From: Sphingobacterium pedocola
Lineage (GTDB): Bacteria > Bacteroidota > Bacteroidia > Sphingobacteriales > Sphingobacteriaceae
NCBI RefSeq assembly: GCF_015209965.1
Contig: NZ_MU158690.1
Location: 310,854-374,853, forward strand
Direction of reading: 5' to 3'
DNA length: 64,000 bases
Shown here piece after piece: positions 8,181 to 18,449 of the stretch; position 1 is the stretch's first letter; every line of letters starts with the position of its first letter. The notes below the pieces were generated by a model that was given only the letters and a program-made list of their open reading frames with translations, was not told the DNA's origin and made no database searches. The translations under genes and the position numbers were made by a program.

Positions 8181-9552
8181 ATGGTTTGTTTTGGCGTGTG
8201 TGTTTGTTTTTTTGAGCAAACCTGTCTCCGCGCAGGATTCAGATCATCAATACCGTAAGCCGTTAAAGGAGGTGATCGAGCTGCTTGAAAAAAGATATGA
8301 TATTACGATAAAATACAATGCCGAGCAGGTTGATGGAAAATGGTTGAATTATGCCGAGTGGCGTTTTCGTGCAGATGTTGATGAGACGTTGCATAACGTG
8401 CTGGCGCCACTGGATATGAAAGTAAATAAGGAAGGTGAGGGCAAATATAAGCTAAAAGACTATGAATATTTCCGTTGGGAAGTACAGGATGGCTGGGATT
8501 ACTTGGATCAGCTGGCAAGTCGGTATGACGACAAGCGGTCGTGGGAAAAACGAAAGCTGCTTTTGCGCCCACAATTATTTCAGGCATTAAAATTATTTCC
8601 ACTGCCCGACCGTCCAGACACTAAGCCAATCGTAACCAAAAAGAGGAATTTTAAGGGATATACGGTTGAAAACTTTGCATTGGAAATTAGACCAGGATTG
8701 TACGTGAATGGCTCTATTTACAGACCTAGCAAGCATAAAGGGAAAGTTCCTTTAGTACTCAGTCCGGATGGACACTGGGCAGATCATCGATATCGCAAAG
8801 ATGCGCAGATTCGCTGTGCGATGATTGCAAAAATGGGTGCTGTTGCGGTTAGTTACGATCTTTTTGCATGGGGCGAATCGTTGCTCCAGTTTAAATCAGA
8901 AGACCATCGTAGAAGCTTAGCGTTAACAGTACAAACACTGGGCGGGCTGCGCATATTGGACTTTATGCTGGCAGATAAAGCGGTAGATGCGTCGCGCGTA
9001 GGCATATGTGGCGGGTCTGGGGGCGGTAGTCATACCGTCCTAATGACCGCTCTAGATGATCGCATTACACTGAGTATCCCCGTGGTTTCGCTATCCTCTT
9101 ATCATTTTGGGGGATGTCCGTGCGAAAGTGGACAGCCTATACATGCTTGTGCCGGAGGTACAAATAATGTCGAGCTTGCAGCGATGGCTGCACCACGGCC
9201 ACAGTTGGTTATATCGGATGGTAAAGATTGGACAGCACATATGCCAGAACATGATTTCCCTTACTTACAAAAGATATACGATTATTATGAAGCGCAAAAT
9301 CAGGTGGTAAATGTACACCTGCCAGAGGATGGTCATGATTTTGGATACTCCAAGCGCAAACCCGTTTATGATTTTTTAAGTAAGCACTTTCGTCTCCAGA
9401 CACAGGGTTTAAAAGGTACAGATGGGGAATACGATGAGTCTGGCTGCACAATCGAAGAAAAGGCCGTACTGTATACATTTGGTGCCCAGGGTGAAAATTT
9501 ACCAGCTCATGCGATACATGGATTTGGAAATTTGGAAAAGCTCTTCCAGTAA
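8173..9552 (+). CDS. Secreted alpha/beta-hydrolase esterase with N-terminal STN-like domain
   Basis: This is a 459-residue protein with a signal peptide (1-20, ending VSAQ). Residues about 25-97 read as an STN-type domain (PLKEVIELLEKRYDITIKY, then a VDETLHNVLAPLDMKV stretch), as found at the N-terminus of TonB receptors and anti-sigma regulators. Residues about 165-410 are an alpha/beta-hydrolase of the acetylxylan-esterase type. The nucleophile elbow is GGSGG with Ser282, the acid is probably Asp349 or Asp352, and the His is in EDGHDFG (His388). It probably removes acetyl or methyl esters from pectic sugars in the periplasm. A CE19-type pectin esterase is a possible alternative. Its start overlaps the symporter stop by 8 bases. 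The STN fusion is unusual. Confidence 0.8.
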   Translation: MNKWFVLACVFVFLSKPVSAQDSDHQYRKPLKEVIELLEKRYDITIKYNAEQVDGKWLNYAEWRFRADVDETLHNVLAPLDMKVNKEGEGKYKLKDYEYFRWEVQDGWDYLDQLASRYDDKRSWEKRKLLLRPQLFQALKLFPLPDRPDTKPIVTKKRNFKGYTVENFALEIRPGLYVNGSIYRPSKHKGKVPLVLSPDGHWADHRYRKDAQIRCAMIAKMGAVAVSYDLFAWGESLLQFKSEDHRRSLALTVQTLGGLRILDFMLADKAVDASRVGICGGSGGGSHTVLMTALDDRITLSIPVVSLSSYHFGGCPCESGQPIHACAGGTNNVELAAMAAPRPQLVISDGKDWTAHMPEHDFPYLQKIYDYYEAQNQVVNVHLPEDGHDFGYSKRKPVYDFLSKHFRLQTQGLKGTDGEYDESGCTIEEKAVLYTFGAQGENLPAHAIHGFGNLEKLFQ

Positions 9553-9616
9553 GATAATACAACGTTTGGCTAATAACGTACGCTATTCTTTTTTTTATTC
9601 TTTTTACTTTTAGGAT

Positions 9617-9653
9617 GTCTTTTTATGCACATTTTTTATGGGCATAAAAAGAC
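9617..9653 (+). terminator. Hairpin terminator after the esterase gene
   Basis: A perfect 12-base stem (GTCTTTTTATGC at 9617-9628 and its complement at 9642-9653) with a 13-base loop lies 64 bases after the esterase stop. A T-rich stretch precedes it. It may end or attenuate transcription between the acid-sugar operon and the next genes. Confidence 0.6.
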
Positions 9654-9693
9654 GTATGGGATTTTACTACTTGCTGACCTATAGTTAATTGAT

Positions 9694-10587
9694 ATGGATA
9701 AAATGAACAGAAAGGAATTTTTGAGAAGCGCTGCATTGCTGGGTACTGTGTTTCTATTACCGTCAGAACTTTGGGCATCCACCACTAAAAATCAACGGTA
9801 TAACGTTGCGGTTATTGACCTCATGATCTTGAAGCGCCAGAAATTAAGCGCTGTTCAGTTGGCTAGTGAGATTGGCGCAGACGGCCTAGAAGTGGATATG
9901 GGTGGCCTTGGAAATCGAGATACCTTCGACAATAAATTTTTCGATGAGGAGTTTCGGAAAGACTATATCAATGAGTTAAACCAATATCATATAACGGTTT
10001 GTGCTGTAGCGATGACGGGATTTTATGCGCAGTCTTTGGCGACTCGAGCAACCTATAAACAGATGGTTGGGGATTGTCTGAAGACTTGTCAACTGTTGGG
10101 GGCAAAGACGGCTTTTTTACCGCTCGGTGTTCAGGGTGACTTAGTTAAAAATCCTGAATTAAGACCCGCACTGGTAGCAAGACTCCGTGAAATCGGTAAA
10201 ATGGCAAAGAAAGCCGGCGTTGTGGTCGGTATAGAAACTGCTCTGGATGCCAAGGGCGACGTCGACTTGTTAAAAGAAATTGGATCTAAAAATATACAGA
10301 TCTATTTCAATTTCTCGAACCCATTGAAAGAGGGTCGAGACCTGATTAGTGAATTGAAAATCTTAGGTAAGAAGCGTATTTGTCAGATCCATTGCACCGA
10401 TGAGGATGGGGTGTGGTTGCAAAACAATACCCGATTGAACATGCAGAACGTGAAAGATACCCTAGACGAGATGGGCTGGAAAGGATGGTTGGTGATCGAG
10501 CGCTCGCGTGACGCAAGTCTGTCACCTCGGATGGTGAAAGAAAATTTTGGGGCAAATACACGATATATGAAAAGTGTCTTTCAATAA
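9694..10587 (+). CDS. Sugar phosphate isomerase/epimerase-like TIM-barrel protein, exported
   Basis: This is a 297-residue protein of the xylose-isomerase-like TIM-barrel superfamily (AP_endonuc_2). It starts with an export signal of the MNRKEFLRSAALLG type (about residues 4-29), which is Tat-like but lacks the second Arg. Barrel strands carry possible metal ligands: the Glu of ADGLEVDMG, the Glu of VVGIETAL, the His of CQIHCTDEDG and the Glu of WLVIERS. Family members isomerise or epimerise sugars. Many exported Bacteroidota relatives have unknown substrates. The ATG at 9703 is an equally good start. The GH28 gene follows after 26 bases. Confidence 0.75.
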   Translation: MDKMNRKEFLRSAALLGTVFLLPSELWASTTKNQRYNVAVIDLMILKRQKLSAVQLASEIGADGLEVDMGGLGNRDTFDNKFFDEEFRKDYINELNQYHITVCAVAMTGFYAQSLATRATYKQMVGDCLKTCQLLGAKTAFLPLGVQGDLVKNPELRPALVARLREIGKMAKKAGVVVGIETALDAKGDVDLLKEIGSKNIQIYFNFSNPLKEGRDLISELKILGKKRICQIHCTDEDGVWLQNNTRLNMQNVKDTLDEMGWKGWLVIERSRDASLSPRMVKENFGANTRYMKSVFQ

Positions 10588-10613
10588 GGCTTGAGGACAT
10601 AAAAAATAAATAA

Positions 10614-12110
10614 ATGAAGACAGTAAGCGTTTGGTGTATTATCATTATCCTTTTTGCTGGATGTAAATCGGAAAAGCTGAATTATGAGCAGCTAAATAGA
10701 ACATTATTGTCCTATGCTCAGGTAGGATCTGCTAATATGCCGGAAGAAATAACGGAAGTAAATTCTCCCTATTTTGATGCCGTATTTCAACGTCCGGATT
10801 TCCCCTCTGCAATAGATTCTGTTTTTCCGGGAGGTGATATACAACAACACATAGATGCCTTAGCCAATATGGGCGGAGGGACATTGGTGGTTAAGATAGG
10901 AAGTCATCTCACGGGGCGACTGGAGTTGAAATCGAATATTCATTTGTATTTGGAGGAGGGTGCCCTTATTGAATTTGGAAGTGAAATTGAACACTTTCTT
11001 CCCGTTGTTTTCACCCGTAATGAAGGCATAGAGCTGTATTCGTTGGGGGCATGTATTTATGCCAAAAATGCTAACAATATCGCCATCACGGGAAAAGGTA
11101 AATTAAGAGGTCCTGGCGAGGGTACGGTGCGTCAACGCACGATGACACACGATGTCATCGAAAAGCTCGTGCTCGCTGATACGCCTGTTGAAGATAGAAT
11201 TTATGATGGGAAAACAGCGGATTATATTTTCCCTCCTGCACTGATTGCCCCCATTAACTGTGAAAATGTATTCATTGAAGGCATTTCATTGGAGCGTTCG
11301 GCTTTTTGGAATATCGTACCTACTTATTGTGACAACGTGATCATTAGAGGGGTTAATATCCATTCAATCGGTATTCAACGGGGAGATGGTATAGATATCG
11401 AATCTTCAAGAAATGTGCTTATTGAATATTGTACATTTAATACGGGCGATGATTGCATTGCATTGAAAGCGGGTAGGGGAGAGGATGGACTGCGTGTGAA
11501 CAGACCCACAGAAAATGTCGTGATTCGTCATTGCTTGGCGGAACAAGGTCATGGCGGCCTTACTATTGGCAGTGAAACAGCGGGACAAGTGCAGCATGTG
11601 TATGTGCACGACTGTGCGTTCGATGGTACGGATGTGGGTATACGCTTCAAAACGCGGAGGCCTCGCGGAGGAGGCGGCAATAATATGCTTTTTGAAAATA
11701 TACGGATGAATGTCGTGCATTCGGCACTTCGATGGGATATGCTAGGCAGTGCCACACATGTAGGGAATGCTGCAAGTCGTGATCATCAGGTGCAACCGAA
11801 CAAATTAACGCCGAGATTTTCGGATATCACCATACGGAACATATTGATTGAAAATTCGACTGACTGCATTAAGATAGATGGAATCCCGGAATCCCCGCTT
11901 TCTGCTGTAAAACTGTCGAATATTGTAGGTAAAGGAGAAAGATATCTGATAGCGCGGGATGCACAGGATATTACAATTGACAATGCTGTTTTTTCGGTCG
12001 AAGACCAAAAGATAGACACCATTAATGTGCGGGGTTTGATCCAGACAGGAGTGCGTTTCGAGGAAACCGTTGATATTTCCTCGTCGGATCGACCGGAACG
12101 AAGAGACTAG
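10614..12110 (+). CDS. GH28 polygalacturonase-family lipoprotein
   Basis: This is a 498-residue right-handed beta-helix protein. The start has a lipoprotein signal (IIILFAGC, lipidated Cys17), so it is likely membrane anchored. The GH28 active-site motifs are present: GDGIDIES (Asp261), NTGDDCIALKAG (Asp279 and Asp280), GHGG with His313, and RFKTRRP with Arg344 and Lys346 (the RIK-type motif). GH28 enzymes hydrolyse alpha-1,4-galacturonosidic bonds in homogalacturonan or galacturonosyl-rhamnose bonds in rhamnogalacturonan. Lipid anchoring and the neighbouring rhamnosidases suggest an exo-acting rhamnogalacturonan galacturonosidase. A 61-base gap leads to the GH78 gene. Confidence 0.92.
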   Translation: MKTVSVWCIIIILFAGCKSEKLNYEQLNRTLLSYAQVGSANMPEEITEVNSPYFDAVFQRPDFPSAIDSVFPGGDIQQHIDALANMGGGTLVVKIGSHLTGRLELKSNIHLYLEEGALIEFGSEIEHFLPVVFTRNEGIELYSLGACIYAKNANNIAITGKGKLRGPGEGTVRQRTMTHDVIEKLVLADTPVEDRIYDGKTADYIFPPALIAPINCENVFIEGISLERSAFWNIVPTYCDNVIIRGVNIHSIGIQRGDGIDIESSRNVLIEYCTFNTGDDCIALKAGRGEDGLRVNRPTENVVIRHCLAEQGHGGLTIGSETAGQVQHVYVHDCAFDGTDVGIRFKTRRPRGGGGNNMLFENIRMNVVHSALRWDMLGSATHVGNAASRDHQVQPNKLTPRFSDITIRNILIENSTDCIKIDGIPESPLSAVKLSNIVGKGERYLIARDAQDITIDNAVFSVEDQKIDTINVRGLIQTGVRFEETVDISSSDRPERRD

Positions 12111-12171
12111 CTTACTGGTCAATTTGGTTAAATTAGCATTTGATCCCAAAGAGAACGTATAAAATATTGAC

Positions 12172-14904
12172 ATGAAACTTTTAAAGAACATATTATTTAT
12201 TCTTTTTATCGTAATTGGTGGAACTGCTTATGCGCAATTGGGGGTAAAGGAACTTACAATTGAGGGTCAAAAAAATCCATTGGGTATTAACACCTTAGTG
12301 CCTTCCTTTAGTTGGAAGCTGACAAGTGATCAGTTAAATACAAGACAGCAGGCTTTTCGTATACAGGTATTTAATTCATCAGATTTCGCAAACAAAGACA
12401 ACTTGATGTGGGATTCAAAATGGAAAAAATCAAGTCAGCCTTTATTTAATAGGTATGAAGGAAAGTCGCTTGTAGCAGGCACAACGTATTTTATCCAGGT
12501 AGTGGTAAAGGATAACAAGGGTAAGATTGCTAAAAGCGAAAAGGCATACTTCCATATAGGTTTGTTATCTGCATCAGATTGGGGAAAAGCGCAGTGGATT
12601 GCGCGTGAAGAGTTACCTGATTCGTTGGTTAATCCGCTTCCGCTGAGTTCGAGTAAACTTCGGATCGATAGGCAGTACCAACTGCCTGTATTTCGTAAGA
12701 CGTTTTCTTTAGATAAGAAGATAAAATCAAGTCATGCTTATGTGTCTGGACTAGGGCATTACGAGCTACAGTTGAATGGTAAACGCGTGGATGACGCATT
12801 CTTGCAGCCGGGATGGACTAAATACGATAAAGAAGCCTACTATGTTGTATACGATTTAACAGCATCGTTGCGACAAGGTAAGAATGTCTTCTCCGTGCTG
12901 TTGGGAAATGGATTTTATTATATACCCCCAGTTAAAGGGCGTTATCAAAAGCATAAGGTAGCGTTCGGCCTTCCTAAATTGAAAATGAAGGTAGTGACGG
13001 TTTATGAAGACGGTACGTCTGCGATTATAGATACAGACGAAAGTTGGAAGACACATGCCTCGCCGATTGTTTTTTCGAGTATGTATGGTGGCGAAGATTT
13101 TGATGCGCGTCTGTTGCCGAAAGACTGGACAAGTATAGCGTATGATGATTCGAGGTGGGAAAATGCTATGGTGGTCGATGGGCCAATATTACGCGCACAG
13201 GAAATAGCGCCAACCAAGGTGATGGAAACATTTAAACCCGTTTCACATCAAATCTTATCATCACGTAAAAGTGAGGTATATGATTTTGGTCAGAATGCAT
13301 CAGGAATCGTATCGCTGACAATCCGCGGGAATGAAGGTGATACGATTCGGGTATACCCTGCAGAATTATTGAATGCCGATGGGTCTGCTAATCAAAAACA
13401 TACAGGAAGTCCTTACTATTACCAATATATATTTGGCAAGGAAAAAGAAGTGACCTGGTCTCCACGATTTACATATTACGGACTACGCTATGCGGAAATA
13501 TTCAAAAGACCAATAGCCGGAAGTCAAATCGAAGTCTTACATATCGAATCCCATCATATCCGAAATAGTACCGCGACGGTAGGTACATTTGTCTCCTCAG
13601 ACACCTTGTTTAATCAAATACATGAGTTGATTAAATGGAGTATTCAAAGCAATATGGTGTCTGTTTTTACAGATTGTCCGCACCGTGAAAAATTAGGATG
13701 GTTAGAGCAGCTACATCTAATGGGCCCATCAGTGCAGTACAACTTTGATGGAGACGCTTTGTTTGCCAAAGCCTTGCGGGACATGCGCATGTCGCAAACA
13801 GCAGATGGTCTTGTGCCGGAGATAGCACCAGAGTATGTGCAGTTTGATTGGGGAGGAGATATGTTTAGGGACTCGCCCGAATGGGGAAGCAGCTCCATCT
13901 TATTGGCATGGTATGCGTATCAATGGTATGGGGATAAAACTTATCTCACGGATAATTACGCAATGATGGTGAAATATATCACTTATCTACGGTCAAAAGC
14001 CAAAGATAATATTCTCTACCAAGGGTTGAGCGACTGGTACGATATTGGGCCAGAACGGCCTGGCGTCTCTCAATTAACACCACACGGTGTGACAGGTACA
14101 GCGATTTATTACTACGATTTGAACGTGATGGGACGCATAGCCGAGGAACTGGGACGCACAGACGATAAGCTATACTATGATTCGTTGGGTAATGCGGTGC
14201 GCGAATCGTTTAATAATAGATTCTTCGACGGAGAGCAAGGTCACTATGCAACGGGTAGCCAGACGGCTCAGGCGATGCCCCTTTATATGGGACTGGTCGA
14301 AGAACAAAATCGGGAAAAAGTCTTAAAGGCATTAATAGCGGATATTTCGTCTAGAGATACCACATTTACTGCTGGGGACGTCGGACATCGGTATTTGATT
14401 CAGGCACTGACAAACCATAATAGAGACGATATTATTTATGCCATGCATAAAGATGATACCCGTCCGGGGTATGGATATCAGATTAGAAAAGGAGCTACAG
14501 CCTTGACGGAATCTTGGGCAGCTTTGCCCAGTGTGTCGAATAACCATTTTATGCTTGGACATTTGATGGAGTGGTTCCACGCCAATTTAGGAGGTATACG
14601 TCAGGCCGAAAATTCCGTTGCTTTTAAACACATGGTGATCGAGCCACGTATGCTAGACAAAGTTGAGGCCGTAAAAGTAATGTATGAAACGCCTTATGGC
14701 GAGGTGATGCTAGATCGCAAGTTAACAAATAAAGGACACGAGTACCGCATTCATATCCCCGTCGGAACTGAGGCGAAGGTGATTTTGCCGAGAAGGGGCA
14801 ATTATAATGTTAACGGCAAAGCAGCAAAGAAAGCGCAGCTTTCAATTCTAGGAGATAATACGGTTATTCAATTGAGATCAGGCGAATATTTAATAACAGA
14901 ATAA
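12172..14904 (+). CDS. Alpha-L-rhamnosidase, GH78
   Basis: This is a 910-residue secreted protein with a signal peptide at 1-21 (ending AYAQ). The order is a fibronectin-like N-terminal domain (about 25-130), a Bac_rhamnosid_N beta-sandwich with a carbohydrate-binding look (about 165-340), the (alpha/alpha)6 catalytic barrel (about 450-800) and a C-terminal beta domain. The catalytic motif DCPHREKLGW lies at 501-510, with the likely general acid Glu506. GH78 enzymes release terminal L-rhamnose with inversion. It abuts the next gene, whose ATG follows the stop codon with no gap. Confidence 0.94.
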   Translation: MKLLKNILFILFIVIGGTAYAQLGVKELTIEGQKNPLGINTLVPSFSWKLTSDQLNTRQQAFRIQVFNSSDFANKDNLMWDSKWKKSSQPLFNRYEGKSLVAGTTYFIQVVVKDNKGKIAKSEKAYFHIGLLSASDWGKAQWIAREELPDSLVNPLPLSSSKLRIDRQYQLPVFRKTFSLDKKIKSSHAYVSGLGHYELQLNGKRVDDAFLQPGWTKYDKEAYYVVYDLTASLRQGKNVFSVLLGNGFYYIPPVKGRYQKHKVAFGLPKLKMKVVTVYEDGTSAIIDTDESWKTHASPIVFSSMYGGEDFDARLLPKDWTSIAYDDSRWENAMVVDGPILRAQEIAPTKVMETFKPVSHQILSSRKSEVYDFGQNASGIVSLTIRGNEGDTIRVYPAELLNADGSANQKHTGSPYYYQYIFGKEKEVTWSPRFTYYGLRYAEIFKRPIAGSQIEVLHIESHHIRNSTATVGTFVSSDTLFNQIHELIKWSIQSNMVSVFTDCPHREKLGWLEQLHLMGPSVQYNFDGDALFAKALRDMRMSQTADGLVPEIAPEYVQFDWGGDMFRDSPEWGSSSILLAWYAYQWYGDKTYLTDNYAMMVKYITYLRSKAKDNILYQGLSDWYDIGPERPGVSQLTPHGVTGTAIYYYDLNVMGRIAEELGRTDDKLYYDSLGNAVRESFNNRFFDGEQGHYATGSQTAQAMPLYMGLVEEQNREKVLKALIADISSRDTTFTAGDVGHRYLIQALTNHNRDDIIYAMHKDDTRPGYGYQIRKGATALTESWAALPSVSNNHFMLGHLMEWFHANLGGIRQAENSVAFKHMVIEPRMLDKVEAVKVMYETPYGEVMLDRKLTNKGHEYRIHIPVGTEAKVILPRRGNYNVNGKAAKKAQLSILGDNTVIQLRSGEYLITE

Positions 14905-16011
14905 ATGACGCGATTACTTTATATATTATTAGCCATTTTGTTTTGTCAGCCACTATGGGCGCAGAATAAAGAAGTAAAAGTTTCTACAGCAGAGATGCAG
15001 AAACTTTATGATGAAGTCAAAACGCCATATAAGTATGGTTTGGTCGTAGTGCCGACATCGAAGAAGCATCTCATGGACTGTCCATCGGTGTACAAAATCG
15101 GTAATACCTGGTACATGACCTATATCATCTTTGACGGTGTAGGCTATGAAACCTATTTGGCAGAAAGTGCCGATTTATTAAATTGGAAGACCTTAGGGAA
15201 ACAGTTGACAGCCGGTAAAGGTGATGAATGGGATGCGAAGCAGAAGGCTGGATACAATGCGTTGATCGATACCAAATGGGAAGGAAGCTATAAATTAAAA
15301 AAATACCAAGGTAAATATTGGATGTCGTACTTTGGAGGGTCGTCGGAAGGATACGAACCAGAACCCTTATCAATCGGTATCGCCCATACAAAAAAGGCAC
15401 CTAAAATGCCTTTCGAATGGGACCGGATCGATAAACCCGTACTAAGTAGCGAAGATGCTGATATTCGTTGGTGGGAGAATAGACACAAGTTGTTTAAAAG
15501 CTACGTGATCGAAGATCCGCAGCGAAATACAGGGCACCGCTTTATTATGTATTATAATGCGGTAGGTGATTCTTTGGAGAACAATAAACCAACAAGGTGG
15601 TACGAACGTATTGGGATGGCCGTTTCGGATGATATGGTTACATGGAAACGCTATCTTCAAGACCCGGTTGTACATCATCCTGTAGGCATTACGGGTGATC
15701 CGATGATTCAACGCATCAGCAATACCTGGGTGATGTTTTATTTCGGTGCATTTTGGAAAGATCGCCAAGGGGCATTCAACCGTTTTGCAGCCTCGAAAGA
15801 TCTGATCCACTGGACAGATTGGGACGGTGAGGATTTGATCAATTCTACGGAACTGTATGATGCACAGTATGCACACAAATCTTTTGTGATTAAACACAAA
15901 GGTATTGTATACCACTATTATTGCGCTGTAGATAAGGACGGGAATAGGGGTATTGCATTGGCGACATCAAAGGATATCGGGAAGAGCACGTTGAATTTTG
16001 TAAAGGAGTAA
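14905..16011 (+). CDS. Five-bladed beta-propeller glycosidase (GH43-like)
   Basis: This is a 368-residue protein with a signal peptide (1-20, ending LWAQ) and a propeller fold. It has repeated blade motifs such as DCPSVYKIGNTWYMTY, GKYWMSYFGG, TWVMFYFGAFW and YHYYCAVDKDG. The first blade Asp (in MDCPSV) is at the place of the catalytic base of GH43-type enzymes. Related Bacteroidota proteins are usually annotated only as family-43-like glycosyl hydrolases. Likely substrates are arabinose, galactose or xylose side chains, but subfamily cannot be set by eye; GH117 and GH130 folds are alternatives. It starts directly after the GH78 stop. Confidence 0.7.
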   Translation: MTRLLYILLAILFCQPLWAQNKEVKVSTAEMQKLYDEVKTPYKYGLVVVPTSKKHLMDCPSVYKIGNTWYMTYIIFDGVGYETYLAESADLLNWKTLGKQLTAGKGDEWDAKQKAGYNALIDTKWEGSYKLKKYQGKYWMSYFGGSSEGYEPEPLSIGIAHTKKAPKMPFEWDRIDKPVLSSEDADIRWWENRHKLFKSYVIEDPQRNTGHRFIMYYNAVGDSLENNKPTRWYERIGMAVSDDMVTWKRYLQDPVVHHPVGITGDPMIQRISNTWVMFYFGAFWKDRQGAFNRFAASKDLIHWTDWDGEDLINSTELYDAQYAHKSFVIKHKGIVYHYYCAVDKDGNRGIALATSKDIGKSTLNFVKE

Positions 16012-16046
16012 TAGCTTTAAATAGTAAATTAGGTAATAAATTTAAT

Positions 16047-18428
16047 ATGATTCGTAAGATAGTAGCATTTATAGTTTTTTTAGCGGCTTTTCAATGGGCG
16101 TTTGGACAATCCAGAGAGCTTATTAATTTCAATGCGGATTGGCGCTTTGTATTGGCGGATGATTTAAAGTTTAGGCACGCCGATTTTGATGACAATTCAT
16201 GGAAATCGGTTACCTTGCCTCATGATTGGAGTATAGGTTTCGATTTTGGCGAGGAGTATCCTGCAGGTAATGCAGGTGGAGCACTGCCGGGAGGAACGGG
16301 CTGGTATCGTAAATCTTTCTCATTGAATGAACAGGATCGCGGAAAAGATGTTGTACTTCATTTTGGGGGAGCATATCGGTATACAGAGGTTTGGATCAAC
16401 GGTGTTTACCTTGGAAAACATATCAATGGCTATCTTTCGTTTGAGCACGATCTGACAAAGCATCTGCACTTTGGAAGCAAAGAAAATGTTGTTGCTGTTC
16501 GCGTTGATAATAGTCTGCAGCCTAACTCCCGCTGGTATACGGGGTCGGGAATATATCGTGATGTTCGGTTAGAGAAGCGCAATCCTTCACACCTTTTGCG
16601 AAGTGAAATTTTTATCACGACGCCTGAGGTTGCTGTCGGAAAGAGCACGGTACGTGTTCAATCGATGATCAAGGGACAAGGTGCACAAGCTGTATTAAAG
16701 TTGGTAGACGCAGAAGGAAAGGTAGTGGCGCAGAAGAATATAACGGCTACAAAAGGAACCTTTGATGAGACATTGGAGATATCCCAAGCCAAGCTCTGGG
16801 CCCCTGAAAACCCGAATCTATACCAACTAGAGATCGCTTTGTTGAATAAAAACAATAAAGTTGTGGATGAACTGAGCTACAAAGTAGGTTTTAGGAATTT
16901 CAGGTTTGATGAGGAAAAAGGTTTTTTTCTAAATGACCAACCGTTGAAGCTGTTAGGGGTATGTTTGCATCATGATTTAGGAGCCTTAGGGGCGGCTTTC
17001 AATAAGTCCGCCGCAAAAAGACAACTGTTGATTATGAAAGATATGGGGGTTAATGCAATTCGTACGGCGCATAATCCGCCTGCTGAAGAATTCCTAGATC
17101 TTTGTGATGAGCTAGGTTTCTTGGTGCAAAATGAGGCTTATGACATGTGGGCGAAGCGTAAGAATAAATTTGATTATCACATTGATTTTAAGGAGCATTA
17201 TATAGACGATCTCATTCGTTTTGTGAAACGTGACCGTAACCACCCTTCGGTGTTTATGTGGAGCATTGGGAATGAAATTCGGGAACAATTTGACGACACT
17301 GGTATCGCGTTTGCAAGAAACATGACGGAAGTGGTGAAGCAGGTCGACCCCACCCGGCCAGTTACCGCAGCCCTGACAGAAACGAACTATGAGAAAAACT
17401 TTATCGCTCAAGCGGGCACGTTAGATGTATTGGGCTTTAACTACAAGTACTTTGATTATGACAAATTACCTATACAGTTTAAAGGAGTGCCGCTGATTGC
17501 TTCTGAAACAACCTCCGCATTACAAACGAGAGGGGTGTACGATAATTTGCACGATACGATTCAGTTGTGGCCAGCGTCAAGCAAGGATAAATATGTTGTT
17601 AACGGAAACGCTGACTTCAGCGTCTCGGCCTATGATAATGTAGCCGCGTACTGGGGGACCAGTCATGAACGTGCGTGGCTAGAGGTGAAGAAACGTGATT
17701 TCTTGGGCGGTATTTTTGTATGGACAGGAATCGACTATTTGGGTGAACCGGTACCATACCCTTATCCAGCACGTAGTTCGTATTATGGCATAGTAGATTT
17801 AGCAGGACTACCCAAGGATGTGTATTACATGTACCAGTCTGAATGGGCGGACAAAGATGTATTGCACCTTTTGCCGCATTGGAACTGGAACAAGGGCGAG
17901 ACAGTAGATGTATGGTGCTATTATAATAAAGCCGATGAAGTGGAACTGTTTCTGAACGGAAGGTCTTTGGGTAGAGCGACTAAAAATGCAGACCAGTTAC
18001 ATGCGGCGTGGAAAGTGCCCTTTGAAGCAGGAGAACTGAAAGTGGTAAAATACCAAAATGGTACGGCTACACAGGAAGTTGTCAAGCGGACTACAGGAAA
18101 GGCGACGCAACTAGCTGTAAAAGTCGAACATGAGCGCTATGCTGTAGGCGACCAAACCGATTTATATTTTGTGACAGTGGATTTGCGCGATGAGAAGGGG
18201 GAACCGGTGCCCAATCAGGACATAACGTTGACCTTTGCAGGAGATAGCAATAGCCGAATTTTAGGAACAGATAACGGTTTTCAGGCAGATTTAAGTAGTC
18301 TGAGCCGCCCAACTAGAAAAACACATAAAGGGTTGGCTGTTGCTTATGTAGCTAAACACGACGTAACGAAAGGAGCAACATTGACCATTAAGTCCGTATT
18401 GGGTGAACAGAAAGTGGTGTTGAAGTAG
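16047..18428 (+). CDS. GH2 beta-glycosidase (beta-galactosidase type)
   Basis: This is a 793-residue periplasmic protein with a signal peptide at 1-20 (ending AFGQ). The order is a sugar-binding jelly roll (about 25-180, with LPHDWSIGFDF and GGTGWYRKSF), an immunoglobulin-like domain (about 185-285), a TIM barrel (about 290-600) and C-terminal beta domains of the DUF4982 and invasin-like kind. The acid/base Glu410 is in SIGNEI and the nucleophile Glu487 in LIASETT. GH2 covers beta-galactosidase, beta-glucuronidase, beta-mannosidase and also arabinopyranosidase activities. The barrel sequence favours galactosidase, but the pectic context leaves room for others. Confidence 0.92.
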   Translation: MIRKIVAFIVFLAAFQWAFGQSRELINFNADWRFVLADDLKFRHADFDDNSWKSVTLPHDWSIGFDFGEEYPAGNAGGALPGGTGWYRKSFSLNEQDRGKDVVLHFGGAYRYTEVWINGVYLGKHINGYLSFEHDLTKHLHFGSKENVVAVRVDNSLQPNSRWYTGSGIYRDVRLEKRNPSHLLRSEIFITTPEVAVGKSTVRVQSMIKGQGAQAVLKLVDAEGKVVAQKNITATKGTFDETLEISQAKLWAPENPNLYQLEIALLNKNNKVVDELSYKVGFRNFRFDEEKGFFLNDQPLKLLGVCLHHDLGALGAAFNKSAAKRQLLIMKDMGVNAIRTAHNPPAEEFLDLCDELGFLVQNEAYDMWAKRKNKFDYHIDFKEHYIDDLIRFVKRDRNHPSVFMWSIGNEIREQFDDTGIAFARNMTEVVKQVDPTRPVTAALTETNYEKNFIAQAGTLDVLGFNYKYFDYDKLPIQFKGVPLIASETTSALQTRGVYDNLHDTIQLWPASSKDKYVVNGNADFSVSAYDNVAAYWGTSHERAWLEVKKRDFLGGIFVWTGIDYLGEPVPYPYPARSSYYGIVDLAGLPKDVYYMYQSEWADKDVLHLLPHWNWNKGETVDVWCYYNKADEVELFLNGRSLGRATKNADQLHAAWKVPFEAGELKVVKYQNGTATQEVVKRTTGKATQLAVKVEHERYAVGDQTDLYFVTVDLRDEKGEPVPNQDITLTFAGDSNSRILGTDNGFQADLSSLSRPTRKTHKGLAVAYVAKHDVTKGATLTIKSVLGEQKVVLK

Positions 18429-18449
18429 TTTTCGGTTAAAACAGTAAAT

